From: Bacillota bacterium
Lineage (GTDB): Bacteria; Bacillota_A; Clostridia; Christensenellales; Aristaeellaceae
NCBI GenBank assembly: GCA_023421735.1
Contig: JAEZSP010000013.1
Coordinates: 1-64,000 of the forward strand
DNA: 64,000 nucleotides
Direction of reading: 5' to 3'
The position numbers and the translations under genes are program-made. The notes beneath the pieces are model-generated. The model had not been told where the DNA came from, did no database searches, and saw only the letters and a list, made by a program, of their open reading frames with translations. Positions 16,784 to 25,226 of this stretch are shown here, piece by piece (positions within the stretch are counted from its first letter, which is position 1; each line of letters begins with the position of its first letter).

Positions 16784-17799
16784 TATATCATCTCCAGAGA
16801 AACTGCATAACCGATCGAGGGAATCGACTCCCCCTGAAGACCGCTTGTCGGGCTGAGCATTGCACCCGAACCGATGACGAGCAGCTTTTTCAGCTCGCCC
16901 CGCTCCAGCCGCTTCATGAGCCAGCCGGACGTCACCGACGCCACGCAGCCGCAGCCGCTCCCGCCGCCGTGGGGATCCTGTTCCTTTGCGTAAAGGCTTG
17001 CGCCGCAATCGACCATGATGCCGGGGTCGATTTTGTGCCCGCTCTCTTGCAGAAGCTCGATGAGCAGTTCGCGTCCGATCCAGCCTAAATCGCCCGTTGC
17101 CACCAGGTCGTAATAATCGAGCGGGCGGCACGTGTCCTCGAAGTGTGCACGGACGGTGGATGCAATCGCCGGCGCCATTGCCGCGCCCATTTGGTTCGCG
17201 TCCTTGATCTGGTAATCGATTACTCGCCCGATCGTCCCCGCCGTCACGCGCATGGCGTTCTTTTTTTTGAAGTCGTTTGTCAGGACCACGCATCCCGCCG
17301 CGGTTGCCGTCCACTGTGCGGAGGGCGTGCGCTGTGTACCCAGCTCCAACGGGAAGCGGAACTGGCGCTCCGCCGTGCAGAAATGGCTCGACGCCCCGCA
17401 CAGCGCGTTGCCCAGCTGCCCGCCTGAAATGAGCGCCGCCGCAAGCGTGACCCCCTGCGCGAATGTCGAGCACGCGCCGTATAGTCCGTAAAACGGCATG
17501 CCCAGAGAACGCGCGCAGAATCCCGACGCGATGATCTGGTCGTTCAGGTCCCCGCTCATAAATACGTCGATCTGGCTCTCCGTCATGCCCGCGCGCCCAA
17601 CGGCGTCCACCGCGCAGCGCCGGAGCATCTCGCTCTCCGCCTGCTCCCACGACTTTTTTCCGAGCAGATCATCGTCGATCGTCGCGTCGAACCATTTGCC
17701 GAGCGGCCCTTCGTACTCCTTTTTCCCCACGATCGAGGCGTGCGAGGCGACCAGCGGCGGATTTTCATAGATAAAGCTTTGATTGCCCGCACGGCTCAT
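16783..17799 (-). CDS. spoVAD: Stage V sporulation protein AD
   Basis: A 338-residue soluble protein with a thiolase-like fold that binds dipicolinic acid in the SpoVA channel complex. The segment YGACSTFAQGVTLAAALI and the end GLQGESIPSIGYAV are characteristic, and the length matches the family (about 338). The ATG at 17799, behind GGAGGCG, overlaps the spoVAC stop (ATGA). A Met eight codons upstream has no ribosome site. The gene order AC-AD-AE is the minimal clostridial spoVA operon. Confidence 0.97.
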   Translation of the reverse strand: MSRAGNQSFIYENPPLVASHASIVGKKEYEGPLGKWFDATIDDDLLGKKSWEQAESEMLRRCAVDAVGRAGMTESQIDVFMSGDLNDQIIASGFCARSLGMPFYGLYGACSTFAQGVTLAAALISGGQLGNALCGASSHFCTAERQFRFPLELGTQRTPSAQWTATAAGCVVLTNDFKKKNAMRVTAGTIGRVIDYQIKDANQMGAAMAPAIASTVRAHFEDTCRPLDYYDLVATGDLGWIGRELLIELLQESGHKIDPGIMVDCGASLYAKEQDPHGGGSGCGCVASVTSGWLMKRLERGELKKLLVIGSGAMLSPTSGLQGESIPSIGYAVSLEMI

Positions 17800-18254
17800 G
17801 CAAAAAACGCCTCCACGATCCAATAAATCATTCCAACCAATACGGACGTCGAAATGCCGTAGGCGAGCACCGGCCCCGCCAGCGCGAACAGCTTTGCGCC
17901 GACGCCGAGAACCAATCCTTCCCGCCGAAACTCAATCGCCGGCGCGGCGATGGAATTTGCGAAGCCCGTGATGGGCACGATGGAACCCGCACCCGCATAC
18001 TTGCCGATTTTGTCGTACACGCCCAGGCCCGTAAGCGTCGTGCCCAGAAAGATCAGGATGCTCGAGGTGAACATGGGCGCGGTCATTTCAGTCAGATCGA
18101 TTTGGACGCCCCACATGGTGAGCGCCTGGCCGATTGAGCAGATCAGTCCGCCCACCCAGAAGGCCTTCAGGCATTGAACGCCGAGACGTGAATTGGGCGT
18201 ATGACGTTTGACTTTCTCGGCGTAACGCTGTATTTTTTTCTGTTCTTCGGTCAT
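17796..18254 (-). CDS. spoVAC: Stage V sporulation protein AC
   Basis: A 152-residue membrane protein with four or more transmembrane segments. The segments AFWVGGLICSIGQ and KYAGAGSIVPITGFANSI are SpoVAC signatures and are visibly homologous to SpoVAE. SpoVAC forms the mechanosensitive channel part of the dipicolinate transporter. The start has AAAGGAGG ten bases upstream and overlaps the stop of a 36-codon small ORF. Expression is expected in the forespore under sigma-G. Confidence 0.97.
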   Translation of the reverse strand: MTEEQKKIQRYAEKVKRHTPNSRLGVQCLKAFWVGGLICSIGQALTMWGVQIDLTEMTAPMFTSSILIFLGTTLTGLGVYDKIGKYAGAGSIVPITGFANSIAAPAIEFRREGLVLGVGAKLFALAGPVLAYGISTSVLVGMIYWIVEAFFA

Positions 18255-18361
18255 GGGCGGTCGGCCTCCTTTGCTGCACGCGGGCGCGGTCGCCGCGTCT
18301 CGCGGTCGCCGGGCGTCGCGCGATAGTCGATGGTCGCGTCCGGAATGCCATGTTTAAACAT
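18251..18361 (-). CDS. Small ORF (36 aa) translationally coupled to spoVAC
   Basis: An ATG at 18361, six bases after GGAGGTG, opens a 36-codon frame whose TGA overlaps the spoVAC ATG (ATGA). The peptide begins MFKHGIPDATIDYR and ends in an Arg/Pro-rich tail (RRPRPRAAKEADRP). Its ribosome site, coupling and position at the head of the operon argue that it is translated. It could be a real small spore protein or a coupling leader for spoVAC. It is not homologous to anything I recognise, and the C-terminal composition overlaps the spoVAC ribosome site. Confidence 0.5.
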   Translation of the reverse strand: MFKHGIPDATIDYRATPGDRETRRPRPRAAKEADRP

Positions 18362-18381
18362 CAAATACACCTCCGCATGCG

Positions 18382-18412
18382 TTATTATGCGCGCATCGCC
18401 GCGCGAATAAAC
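18382..18412 (-). promoter_or_regulatory. Candidate sigma-G (forespore) promoter of the spoVA operon
   Basis: On the minus strand CATAATA (fits the sigma-F/G -10 consensus) lies 18 bases downstream of GTTTA (one mismatch to the -35 consensus G-H-A-T-R). It ends about 20 bases before the small ORF. Known control of spoVA by sigma-G in Bacillus supports the call. Confidence 0.45.
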
Positions 18413-18590
18413 GTCAAGAACGCGTGGTGAATAATCTGTGAATCATTTGACATCATTTATACAATTTACATGAATTGATAGACGCATAAGCGTTGGCTGT
18501 CTATAATGAATCAAAGTCTGACGGCACTGTGAATCATCGATGGCGCCGCGTTCAAAGGCAATCCGAATCATGCGAAGGAGACCCTTCATT

Positions 18591-19637
18591 TTGATTGATT
18601 ATTCAAACACGACGGTGCTGATTCCCGCAAGCGGGCCGTCTGAGACGCTCGGCATCCTCGTACATGGACTGCATACGCGCGGATGCACGATCGTCGTGCC
18701 GTGCGATGGCGGCGAAGCGGCATGTGACGCCGTTTTTCATTTAACCGGGGAAAGTGCGCAGGTGATCCCGCTCCCGCAGAACGCGGGACGCGCGGAGATG
18801 ATCCGCGCGGGCATCGCGCATGTGCGGGAACAGCACGCACGGCATGTCGTCGTAACGGCCGACGCGAATGGTGTCTATGGTGTGGAAGATATTTTGCGCG
18901 TCGCGCGCATTGCGCAAGAAAATACGGGGAAACTGATTTTAGGGGCGCGTATCTATGAGCGCGTGCGAATTCCGGCGTTTCTCCTGCACGTTGCATATCG
19001 TTTTTTCGCCAAACTCGACGTACGCGACCTGACGACGCGCCTTCGCGCGTTTGATGAAGCTCTGTCCGGTTTACTAATGGATGTGCCGGGCGAGCCGGAT
19101 GAATATGAAATGAATGTATTATTGCGATGCGCAAAGGAGAATGTGCCGATCTTGGAGACAAAAATTGATGCAAAATACCCCGACGGCGGTGCGGGCAACC
19201 TGTTTTCCGCCTTTCGCCATTATCTGCGCGTGTATGGCAATATGATCAAGTTTTCATTGTCCTCGTTTGCGGGCTTCGTGACCGATTATGCGATGTTCAA
19301 CCTCCTCTATTTCCTTGCCTCCGGCATGGGCGATTTCCGCATCGATTTTGCCAACTATACGGCCCGCGTGATCAGTGCCACCATCAATTACACGATCAAT
19401 CGGCGGCTTGTATTCAAGAGCAATGAAAACGTCGTCAAGACCGCCGTTCAATACTATGCGCTCGCAACGCTCATCCTCATTGGCAATACCTACATTCTGT
19501 CTTTCCTCATTGAGAACGTCCGAATGAATGCCCAGATTGCCAAGCTCCTCACCGAGATTCTGTTCTTTCTCATGAGCTGGGTCGTTCAGCGGTTTATCAT
19601 ATTCAGAAAAAAAGCGCGCGAGACGGCGCGCGGGTAA
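18591..19637 (+). CDS. GT2-like glycosyltransferase fused to GtrA-like membrane domain
   Basis: A 348-residue two-domain protein. Residues 1-215 resemble a polyprenyl-phosphate sugar transferase of family GT2 (start VLIPASGPSETLG; GARIYERVRIP; an LRAFDEAL segment). Residues 225-345 are a GtrA/DPMS-like domain with four transmembrane helices (SLSSFAGFVTDYAMFNLLYF, TINYTINRRLVFKS). Proteins of this kind make or flip lipid-linked sugars for surface glycosylation. The acidic metal motif expected as DADG reads TADANG, so catalysis may be altered. The TTG start at 18591 has AAGGAG at good spacing; an upstream ATG at 18540 lacks one. It is convergent with addA, 11 bases apart. Confidence 0.8.
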   Translation: MIDYSNTTVLIPASGPSETLGILVHGLHTRGCTIVVPCDGGEAACDAVFHLTGESAQVIPLPQNAGRAEMIRAGIAHVREQHARHVVVTADANGVYGVEDILRVARIAQENTGKLILGARIYERVRIPAFLLHVAYRFFAKLDVRDLTTRLRAFDEALSGLLMDVPGEPDEYEMNVLLRCAKENVPILETKIDAKYPDGGAGNLFSAFRHYLRVYGNMIKFSLSSFAGFVTDYAMFNLLYFLASGMGDFRIDFANYTARVISATINYTINRRLVFKSNENVVKTAVQYYALATLILIGNTYILSFLIENVRMNAQIAKLLTEILFFLMSWVVQRFIIFRKKARETARG

Positions 19638-19648
19638 GCGCGCCTCTG

Positions 19649-22600
19649 TCACACCCTTGCCTCCACGCCTTGCGCGATGAGGGCGAGGATTTTTTCTTTT
19701 ACCGGGATTTTGGTGATCCGCTCGAGCGCCTTGGCGTAGAGGTCGAGCTGGAGGGCGTAATGCGCCTTGATTGCGCCAAGATCGTCTGTGCGGCTGGTCT
19801 TGTAATCGACGAGTACCCACATGCCTTCTTCGATGAAGCACAGGTCGATGGTGCCCTGCACGAGGATTTCTCCGCTGAGGGCGTCTGTTTCCGCGCGTGT
19901 GAGCGCCTCCGCGGCGGGCATCATGAGGTTGAAACTGACTTCCCGGCGCACCTCTTTTGCCGCGCGCAACCGCAACCCCGTTTCGGATTCCAGAAAATGC
20001 GCGAGCATGGTCGGCGAAATCGCGTCAAGCTGTTCGTCCGATAGGAGGAGCGCATTTGCACAGGCGTCGAGCTGCTTGCGCACGGCAAGGACGAGTTCTT
20101 TGCCCGCAAGTCCTTCAAGCGCCGCGAGGTCCAGAAGCTGCATCGCGCGATGGCTCGCCGTGCCGCGCTCCGCCTGCGTCATGCCGTTTTCCTGCAAAAA
20201 TAGGGGACGCTCGGCGAGCGGTTCGAGATTGCGCGGACCGTCCACGCCGCGCAGAAGGCCCGAAGCGGTCAGCTTTAGGGGCATATCCTCGTCGCCCTTG
20301 TGCGGGTAAACCCAGGCATATTTTTCCGCAAGATCGGGGTCGTAGGCAGACTGATCGACCGTGATCCGCGTACGCCCAAAGACGGGATCGGGCGGCGTGA
20401 ACGCCGTTGCCGGATGCGCGATGATGAGTCCGATGTTGCGCTCGACCAGTGCGCTCAGCGTCATATCGAGCATGGTGCCCGCCAGCATGGGATTTTCGGA
20501 GGCCGCACGCCAACGGGCGCGCGCACGGTCGAGATTTTTGACCGATCCGGTCAAGATCAGCCGCTCCTTCGCGCGCGTCATGAGAACGTACAAAACGCGC
20601 AGTTCCTCCGCGCGCCCTTCGCGTCCGAACCGCTCGACGATGGCAGCGCGGGAGAGGGTATTGCGCCGGGCGCGCAACGTGGGATCGAAGCGCATCAGCC
20701 CGATGCCGAGTTGCGGATGGCAGAGGAGGCTGTCCTCCGCGCGCTCGGTGCGCACGCGGGTGGAAAGGCGCGCGCCGAATACCACGCGGAATTCGAGACC
20801 CTTTGAATGATGAATGGTCATGAGCCGGACCACGTCGTCATTCTCGCCCAGCGCCTGCGCAGCGTCGCCCGCGCCGTGTGCCTGCATGCCCTCCGCATAG
20901 GTGAGAAAGCGGCTCAAAGAGCCCGAGACATCCCGGTCGTATGCGCCCGCCCGCACGACGAACAGATCGAGGTTCGCCTGTCGCTGCGTGCCGCCGGGAA
21001 GCGCGCCCGCGTATGCATAGATGCCGGATTCGTCCATCACCGCGCGCGAGAGGTCGTCCAACGGCCTGGCACCTGTGCGCAGCCGCCAGGCATCGAGCAT
21101 GGAAAGGAAATCCCGCAGTTTTTCGGGCAGTGCACCTTCCGCCTCTGCGCAGGCATAAACCGCGTCGGCATAGGAGCCGTCGCGCTTTGTGAGGCGAATC
21201 TCCGCCAGTTCTTCGAGGGTAAGCGCGCACACAGGTGAACGCAGCGCCGCGATGAGGTCTTCGTCGCGCCGGAAATTGTCGATGAGCCGCAAAAGGGAGA
21301 GCGTCAGGCGCACCTCGAGCGAATCGAAGTAGCCGCCTCCGCCGTCTGCATACGCCGGAATTCCCTCTGCGATGAGCATAGGCGTGAGCGCGGAGAACGC
21401 AGACGCGCCCTGCCGGGTGAGGATTGCGAAATCGCGATACCGTAGCGTTCCATCCTGCGCCATCAGGCGCTTGATTTCCCCCGCGATCATGAGTCCTTCG
21501 CGCTCCGCCTGCGTCAGTTCATCCTCACCGGAGCCCTCCACGAGGTGCACCTCGACCGGCTCGCCCGGATCGGCGGCCCCGTCGCCCGGACGCAGCCGAG
21601 CGTTTTCGTCGTATTCGATCTCGCTGTCCCCGCCGGTTAAAAGCCGCTCGAACACCGCGTTGACAAAGTCGAGCACGCTCTTTTTTGAGCGGAAGTTGCG
21701 CGTGAGGGGCAGGAGCCGCCCGCCCATGCCGCGCGCATAGGCGGCGTATTTTTCGAGAAAGAGCTTTGGCTCCGCCTGTCGGAAGCGATAGATGGATTGC
21801 TTGACGTCCCCGACCATGAACAGCCGTCCCGGGCGCGCCACGCGCCGAACGATGGCCTCCTGCACGTCCGATGTGTCCTGATATTCATCCACGAACACAT
21901 ACGAAAAGCGCGCGCGCGCCGCATCCGCCACGTTCTCGTCCGCGAGCGCGAAAAGAGTGCGCTTTTCCAGGTCCGCATAGCTGAGCGCGCCGCGTTCCTT
22001 TTTCATTTCATCAAAGAAACCCTGCGCTGCGCGTGCGATTTCGGATAGCGCCCTGGCGCCGATCAGCGTGTCCATGGCGTCCGCGCGCGCGATTTCGAGG
22101 GGCAATGTGAGGATCGGCGCACCCGCGAGCGCTTTTTTCGCCGCGTCGCGCAGATTTTTTGCTTCCTCAATGGCATCCGGATCATAACCCGCGTTCCTGC
22201 CCCGGGGGGTGGTGAGCTTGAAATCCAATAGGAGTCCGCGCAACCGCTCGTAACCGCGCTCCTTTGCAATTTCCTCGAGCGCCAATCTGTCTGCTTCGAT
22301 GGCGTTGATGTAGTGGGGGGGCAGCGGGAGCGTGCGCGTCTCCATGAGTGCGATCAGCGCCTCCTGCACGTCTCTGCGCGCCGCGTTCGTGATCTCTTGT
22401 GCCCACGCATCCGGGTCACCTGCAAGCGCCGCGTTCAGCCACGTTTCCGGATCAGGCCTCGAATCCAGAAAGCGCATGAGCGTATCGGCAGCCGCGCGCA
22501 CGCCCGAGGGGCCGCGCCCATAATCGAGATTTTCGAGGGCCGCGCCGCCTGTTTGATAGCCGGTTTCGAGCGCCTCGTCGAGCGCCTGGTCCAGCATGAG

Positions 22601-22978
22601 TCGCGCATCGTCCTCGTCGAGGATGGAAAATGCCGGGTCGACGTCCGCCGCCTCAAAGTTCTCGCGCAAAAAGTCCGCGCAGAAGGCGTGAAGGGTCGTG
22701 ATCGGTGCGCGTTCGAGCCGCACGAGCTGTTCCCGGCACCGCGCGTCGCCTGCCGCCGCCCGTTCGCCCAATGCGCGCGTGAGTTTTTGGCGCATATCGG
22801 CAGCCGCCGCTCGCGTGAACGTGACAACGAGCATCCGGTCTACATCCGCGCCCTCGGCTGCGAGCTGCAATACGCGCTCGACCATGGTCGCGGTCTTTCC
22901 CGAACCCGCGGCGGCACTTAAAAGAAGGTTTTCCCCGCGTGCCTCGACCGCCCTTTGCTGTTCATCAGTGAGTCTCAT
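19649..22978 (-). CDS. addA: ATP-dependent helicase/nuclease subunit A
   Basis: A 1109-residue AddA, which in AddAB complexes unwinds and degrades broken DNA ends for homologous recombination. Superfamily 1 helicase motifs: Walker A AAAGSGKTA (21-30), Walker B VDEYQDTSDVQ, GDVKQSIYRFR (motif III), and MTIHHSKGLEF and VLMTRAKERL (motifs V and VI). The C-terminal RecB-type nuclease contains GTASHRAMQ and an IDLCF...VLVDYKTSR active site, near residues 965 to 1080. Length is slightly below the usual 1200. ATG 22978 follows AGAGGA. AddB, normally encoded next to it, is not present on either side. Confidence 0.95.
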   Translation of the reverse strand: MRLTDEQQRAVEARGENLLLSAAAGSGKTATMVERVLQLAAEGADVDRMLVVTFTRAAAADMRQKLTRALGERAAAGDARCREQLVRLERAPITTLHAFCADFLRENFEAADVDPAFSILDEDDARLMLDQALDEALETGYQTGGAALENLDYGRGPSGVRAAADTLMRFLDSRPDPETWLNAALAGDPDAWAQEITNAARRDVQEALIALMETRTLPLPPHYINAIEADRLALEEIAKERGYERLRGLLLDFKLTTPRGRNAGYDPDAIEEAKNLRDAAKKALAGAPILTLPLEIARADAMDTLIGARALSEIARAAQGFFDEMKKERGALSYADLEKRTLFALADENVADAARARFSYVFVDEYQDTSDVQEAIVRRVARPGRLFMVGDVKQSIYRFRQAEPKLFLEKYAAYARGMGGRLLPLTRNFRSKKSVLDFVNAVFERLLTGGDSEIEYDENARLRPGDGAADPGEPVEVHLVEGSGEDELTQAEREGLMIAGEIKRLMAQDGTLRYRDFAILTRQGASAFSALTPMLIAEGIPAYADGGGGYFDSLEVRLTLSLLRLIDNFRRDEDLIAALRSPVCALTLEELAEIRLTKRDGSYADAVYACAEAEGALPEKLRDFLSMLDAWRLRTGARPLDDLSRAVMDESGIYAYAGALPGGTQRQANLDLFVVRAGAYDRDVSGSLSRFLTYAEGMQAHGAGDAAQALGENDDVVRLMTIHHSKGLEFRVVFGARLSTRVRTERAEDSLLCHPQLGIGLMRFDPTLRARRNTLSRAAIVERFGREGRAEELRVLYVLMTRAKERLILTGSVKNLDRARARWRAASENPMLAGTMLDMTLSALVERNIGLIIAHPATAFTPPDPVFGRTRITVDQSAYDPDLAEKYAWVYPHKGDEDMPLKLTASGLLRGVDGPRNLEPLAERPLFLQENGMTQAERGTASHRAMQLLDLAALEGLAGKELVLAVRKQLDACANALLLSDEQLDAISPTMLAHFLESETGLRLRAAKEVRREVSFNLMMPAAEALTRAETDALSGEILVQGTIDLCFIEEGMWVLVDYKTSRTDDLGAIKAHYALQLDLYAKALERITKIPVKEKILALIAQGVEARV

Positions 22979-23003
22979 GTATGTCCTCTGCCCTTTTTTC
23001 TCC

Positions 23004-23032
23004 ATTATAACTTTGAAAAGGATCTGGCGCAA
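23004..23032 (-). promoter_or_regulatory. Sigma-A promoter of addA
   Basis: On the minus strand TTGCGC and a perfect TATAAT with a 17-bp spacer, ending about 26 bases before the addA start. Confidence 0.75.
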
Positions 23033-23154
23033 CCGCAAAAAAGCGGACGTCCTTCCCTGGCTCAAAGGGAAGGACGCCCTGAAAAAGAGGGGATCCCAGG
23101 ATGAATCCTGGTTTTCGGAGAGATCCCATATGGGGTCTCTCCGCAGCGGCGGAA

Positions 23155-23178
23155 GGGGTTGGGGAATGGGATGAGGGG
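23155..23178 (+). other. G-quadruplex-forming motif
   Basis: Four runs of 3-4 guanines separated by 2, 3 and 4 bases (GGGG-TT-GGGG-AAT-GGG-ATGA-GGGG). This satisfies the usual intramolecular quadruplex rule and forms the whole loop of the CGGCGGA/TCCGCCG stem at 23147-23187. Confidence 0.6.
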
Positions 23179-23295
23179 TATCCGCCGTTGATGACGTCAT
23201 ACTACCTGAAGTTTGTGGCAAAACCACACAATTCTTGTGTATAATGTGTTATTTCTTGTGTTCGCGGTGATAAATATTGCATGCCGCGCGCGGAC

Positions 23296-23324
23296 TTGCG
23301 CAATTTGCAAATTGGGGCTATAAT
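23296..23324 (+). promoter_or_regulatory. malY promoter with a palindromic operator in its spacer
   Basis: TTGCGC (-35) and TATAAT (-10) are 17 bp apart. The spacer begins with a perfect 14-bp palindrome CAATTTGCAAATTG at 23301-23314, overlapping the end of the -35 box. A dimeric repressor bound there would block RNA polymerase. Confidence 0.7.
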
Positions 23325-23354
23325 AGGTTGCGATTACATACGGGAGGCCAACGC

Positions 23355-24548
23355 ATGAACGATTTTTACTTCGGCCTGTTTGATACGGATCCGAATCGCG
23401 AGGGAACGGGCGCCGTAAAGTGGGACGCACGCAAACAGGTATTCGGCAGGGAGGACGTGATTCCGCTGTGGGTGGCGGATATGGATTTCCCGACTGCGCC
23501 TGCGATCACGGACGCACTGGTTGCGCGCGCCGCGCATCCGACCTACGGCTACACGGTTCATCCGGAATCAGAACGCGTGGCGGAGGCCAACTGGTTCAAA
23601 AGGCGCTACGGCGTGACGCTCGACCCGGACTGGATTCTCTTCAGCCCCGGCGTTGTGGATTCGATGGTGTTTGCGATGATGGCATTCACAAACCCGGGCG
23701 ATTCGATACTCGTTCAGCCCCCCGTTTATGGGCCGTTTTATTCCACGGTGCGGCAGACCGGTCGGAAGCATTATTTCAACAACCTTATCGAAACGGATGC
23801 CGGCTTTGAGATGGACTTTGACGACATGGAGAAGGCGCTGCGCGACGAGGGCGTCAAGACCATGTTGCTTTGCAGCCCGCATAACCCCGTGGGGCGCGTC
23901 TGGACGGATGCCGAAATTGAGAAGGTCTGTGCGCTCGCAAAAAAATATGATGCGCTCATGATCGTCGACGAAATCCATGCGGATTTCGCGCTGAGAGGCA
24001 GTAAGACCACGCACTTTATCAAGTATGCCGACCCGAAGAAGTTCATTTCGCTGGTCTCGGCGACAAAGACGTTCAACATCGCGGGCCTTCGTCAGTCCAC
24101 GATTATCATTGCGGATGCGGAATTGCGCGGCAAAATGAAGGCGCAGCTCGATTCTGTGCATGCTTCTTCACCCAACATCTTTGGCGCGCTCGCGCAAAAG
24201 ACGGCCTACGAAGCGGGCGGGGAATGGCTCGACAACCTGGTCGAGTATCTGTCCGACACGCGCGATTTTGCCGAAAAATACATCAGGGAAAATATTCCGG
24301 AAATTAAAATTCACCACCTTGAGGGAACCTACCTCATGTGGCTTGACTGTAAATCTCTGGGGATGGACCAGCACACGCTGATGCGCTTTCTGTATGACGA
24401 GGCGCACGCAGGGCTGCAGGATGGAGAGTTCTTCGGTGAGTGCGGCGTTGGCTTTATGCGGATGAATATTGCGACGCAGAAGAAAAATGTGGCGCAGGCG
24501 CTTGAATCCATCCGCAGCGCGATCGACAAGCGGGGGAAGCATGCGTAA
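23355..24548 (+). CDS. MalY/PatB-type PLP-dependent C-S lyase (cystathionine beta-lyase)
   Basis: A 397-residue fold-type I PLP enzyme of the MalY/PatB family, which cleaves cystathionine or cysteine to give pyruvate, ammonia and a thiol. Diagnostic segments are IPLWVADMDFPTAP near residue 37, YGYTVHPES, CSPHNPVGRVW, VDEIHADF and SATKTFNIAGLR with the PLP lysine Lys238. ATG 23355 follows GGGAGG. The start of the exonuclease gene overlaps its end. It has its own strong promoter containing a likely operator, in line with sulfur-amino-acid control. Confidence 0.95.
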   Translation: MNDFYFGLFDTDPNREGTGAVKWDARKQVFGREDVIPLWVADMDFPTAPAITDALVARAAHPTYGYTVHPESERVAEANWFKRRYGVTLDPDWILFSPGVVDSMVFAMMAFTNPGDSILVQPPVYGPFYSTVRQTGRKHYFNNLIETDAGFEMDFDDMEKALRDEGVKTMLLCSPHNPVGRVWTDAEIEKVCALAKKYDALMIVDEIHADFALRGSKTTHFIKYADPKKFISLVSATKTFNIAGLRQSTIIIADAELRGKMKAQLDSVHASSPNIFGALAQKTAYEAGGEWLDNLVEYLSDTRDFAEKYIRENIPEIKIHHLEGTYLMWLDCKSLGMDQHTLMRFLYDEAHAGLQDGEFFGECGVGFMRMNIATQKKNVAQALESIRSAIDKRGKHA

Positions 24549-25119
24549 AAAAAAGACCCAGATCGTATTCGACATCGAGACCGACGGGAGCCGCGAATGC
24601 CGCGTGTGTCAGCTCTCTTACCTCATTATATCACGCTGGCGCGTGCGCGGCAAAAACATGTATTTCAAACTGGACTACATGAACTACCATGCCCAGAAGG
24701 TGCATGGCCTGAGCATTTATAAGCTTCGCCGCCTTTCCGGCGGCGATATATTCGCCTACCGTGCCGACGAGATTTACCGCGATTTTGCGCGTGCGGATCT
24801 CCTCATCGGACATGATGTGCAGGGCGACGTCCGCTATCTCACGCAGGAATTCCGGCGACTCGGGATGAAGCTCCCCTCGACGCCGACTTTCTGTACCCTG
24901 AAAAAATACACGCGCGAGGTGGGAATCCCCCTCAAACAAAATCCCGCCAAGATCAAACCGCCCAGACTTGAGGAGCTGATGAAACACTTCGGCATCACCC
25001 CCGAACTCGTCGCAAAGAAATGCAAGAAGTGGTTTGGCGGCGGCGATCGCGCGCACGACGCCCGCTATGATGCGGCGGCGACCTACCTGTGCATGCTGGT
25101 GGGCGAGGAGAAGGCGTAG
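24541..25119 (+). CDS. DEDDh-family 3'-5' exonuclease (DnaQ-like)
   Basis: A 192-residue exonuclease-fold protein. The three motifs are visible: Exo I FDIETDG (about residues 10-16), Exo II LIGHDVQGDVRYL (about 88-100) and Exo III HDARYDAAATYL (about 172-183) with the H-x-A-x(2)-D spacing of the DEDDh type. Metal-dependent removal of 3' nucleotides is expected, in proofreading, repair or RNA turnover. It lacks extra domains. The start lies within the last codons of the malY-type gene, so expression is coupled; the functional reason is not evident. Confidence 0.85.
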   Translation: MRKKKTQIVFDIETDGSRECRVCQLSYLIISRWRVRGKNMYFKLDYMNYHAQKVHGLSIYKLRRLSGGDIFAYRADEIYRDFARADLLIGHDVQGDVRYLTQEFRRLGMKLPSTPTFCTLKKYTREVGIPLKQNPAKIKPPRLEELMKHFGITPELVAKKCKKWFGGGDRAHDARYDAAATYLCMLVGEEKA

Positions 25120-25197
25120 GGGCGGCGGCAAACCGCCTGCCCCGCTGCGCCCGCCTTGACAGCCATTTTCTGAGATTACGCTTCGGTTGCGCGACCC

Positions 25198-25226
25198 TTG
25201 ACTTTTCGTGTCTTCTGATATATAAT
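25198..25226 (+). promoter_or_regulatory. Strong sigma-A promoter of greA-lysS
   Basis: TTGACT and a perfect TATAAT with a 17-bp spacer. It gives a 5' leader of about 115 bases before greA. Confidence 0.8.

Larger units (their letters stand above)
22979..23354. other. Intergenic region between addA and malY-type gene: promoters, hairpins, G-quadruplex motif
   Basis: This 376-base stretch holds divergent promoters at either end (23004-23032 minus, 23296-23324 plus). Between them are four consecutive inverted repeats: 23048-23076 (11-bp arms), 23096-23111 (CCAGGAT/ATCCTGG), 23116-23143 (12-bp arms) and 23147-23187 (CGGCGGA/TCCGCCG). They are followed by a perfect ATGACGTCAT palindrome at 23191-23200 and TGTGG/CCACA arms at 23214-23228. 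The loop of the fourth stem consists of four G runs. No coding frame is convincing. Confidence 0.7.

Noticed and set aside
16415..17650. A 411-codon minus-strand frame running through spoVAE and into spoVAD
   Set aside because: Only the last 122 codons (spoVAE) are homologous; the rest is the out-of-frame shadow of spoVAD.
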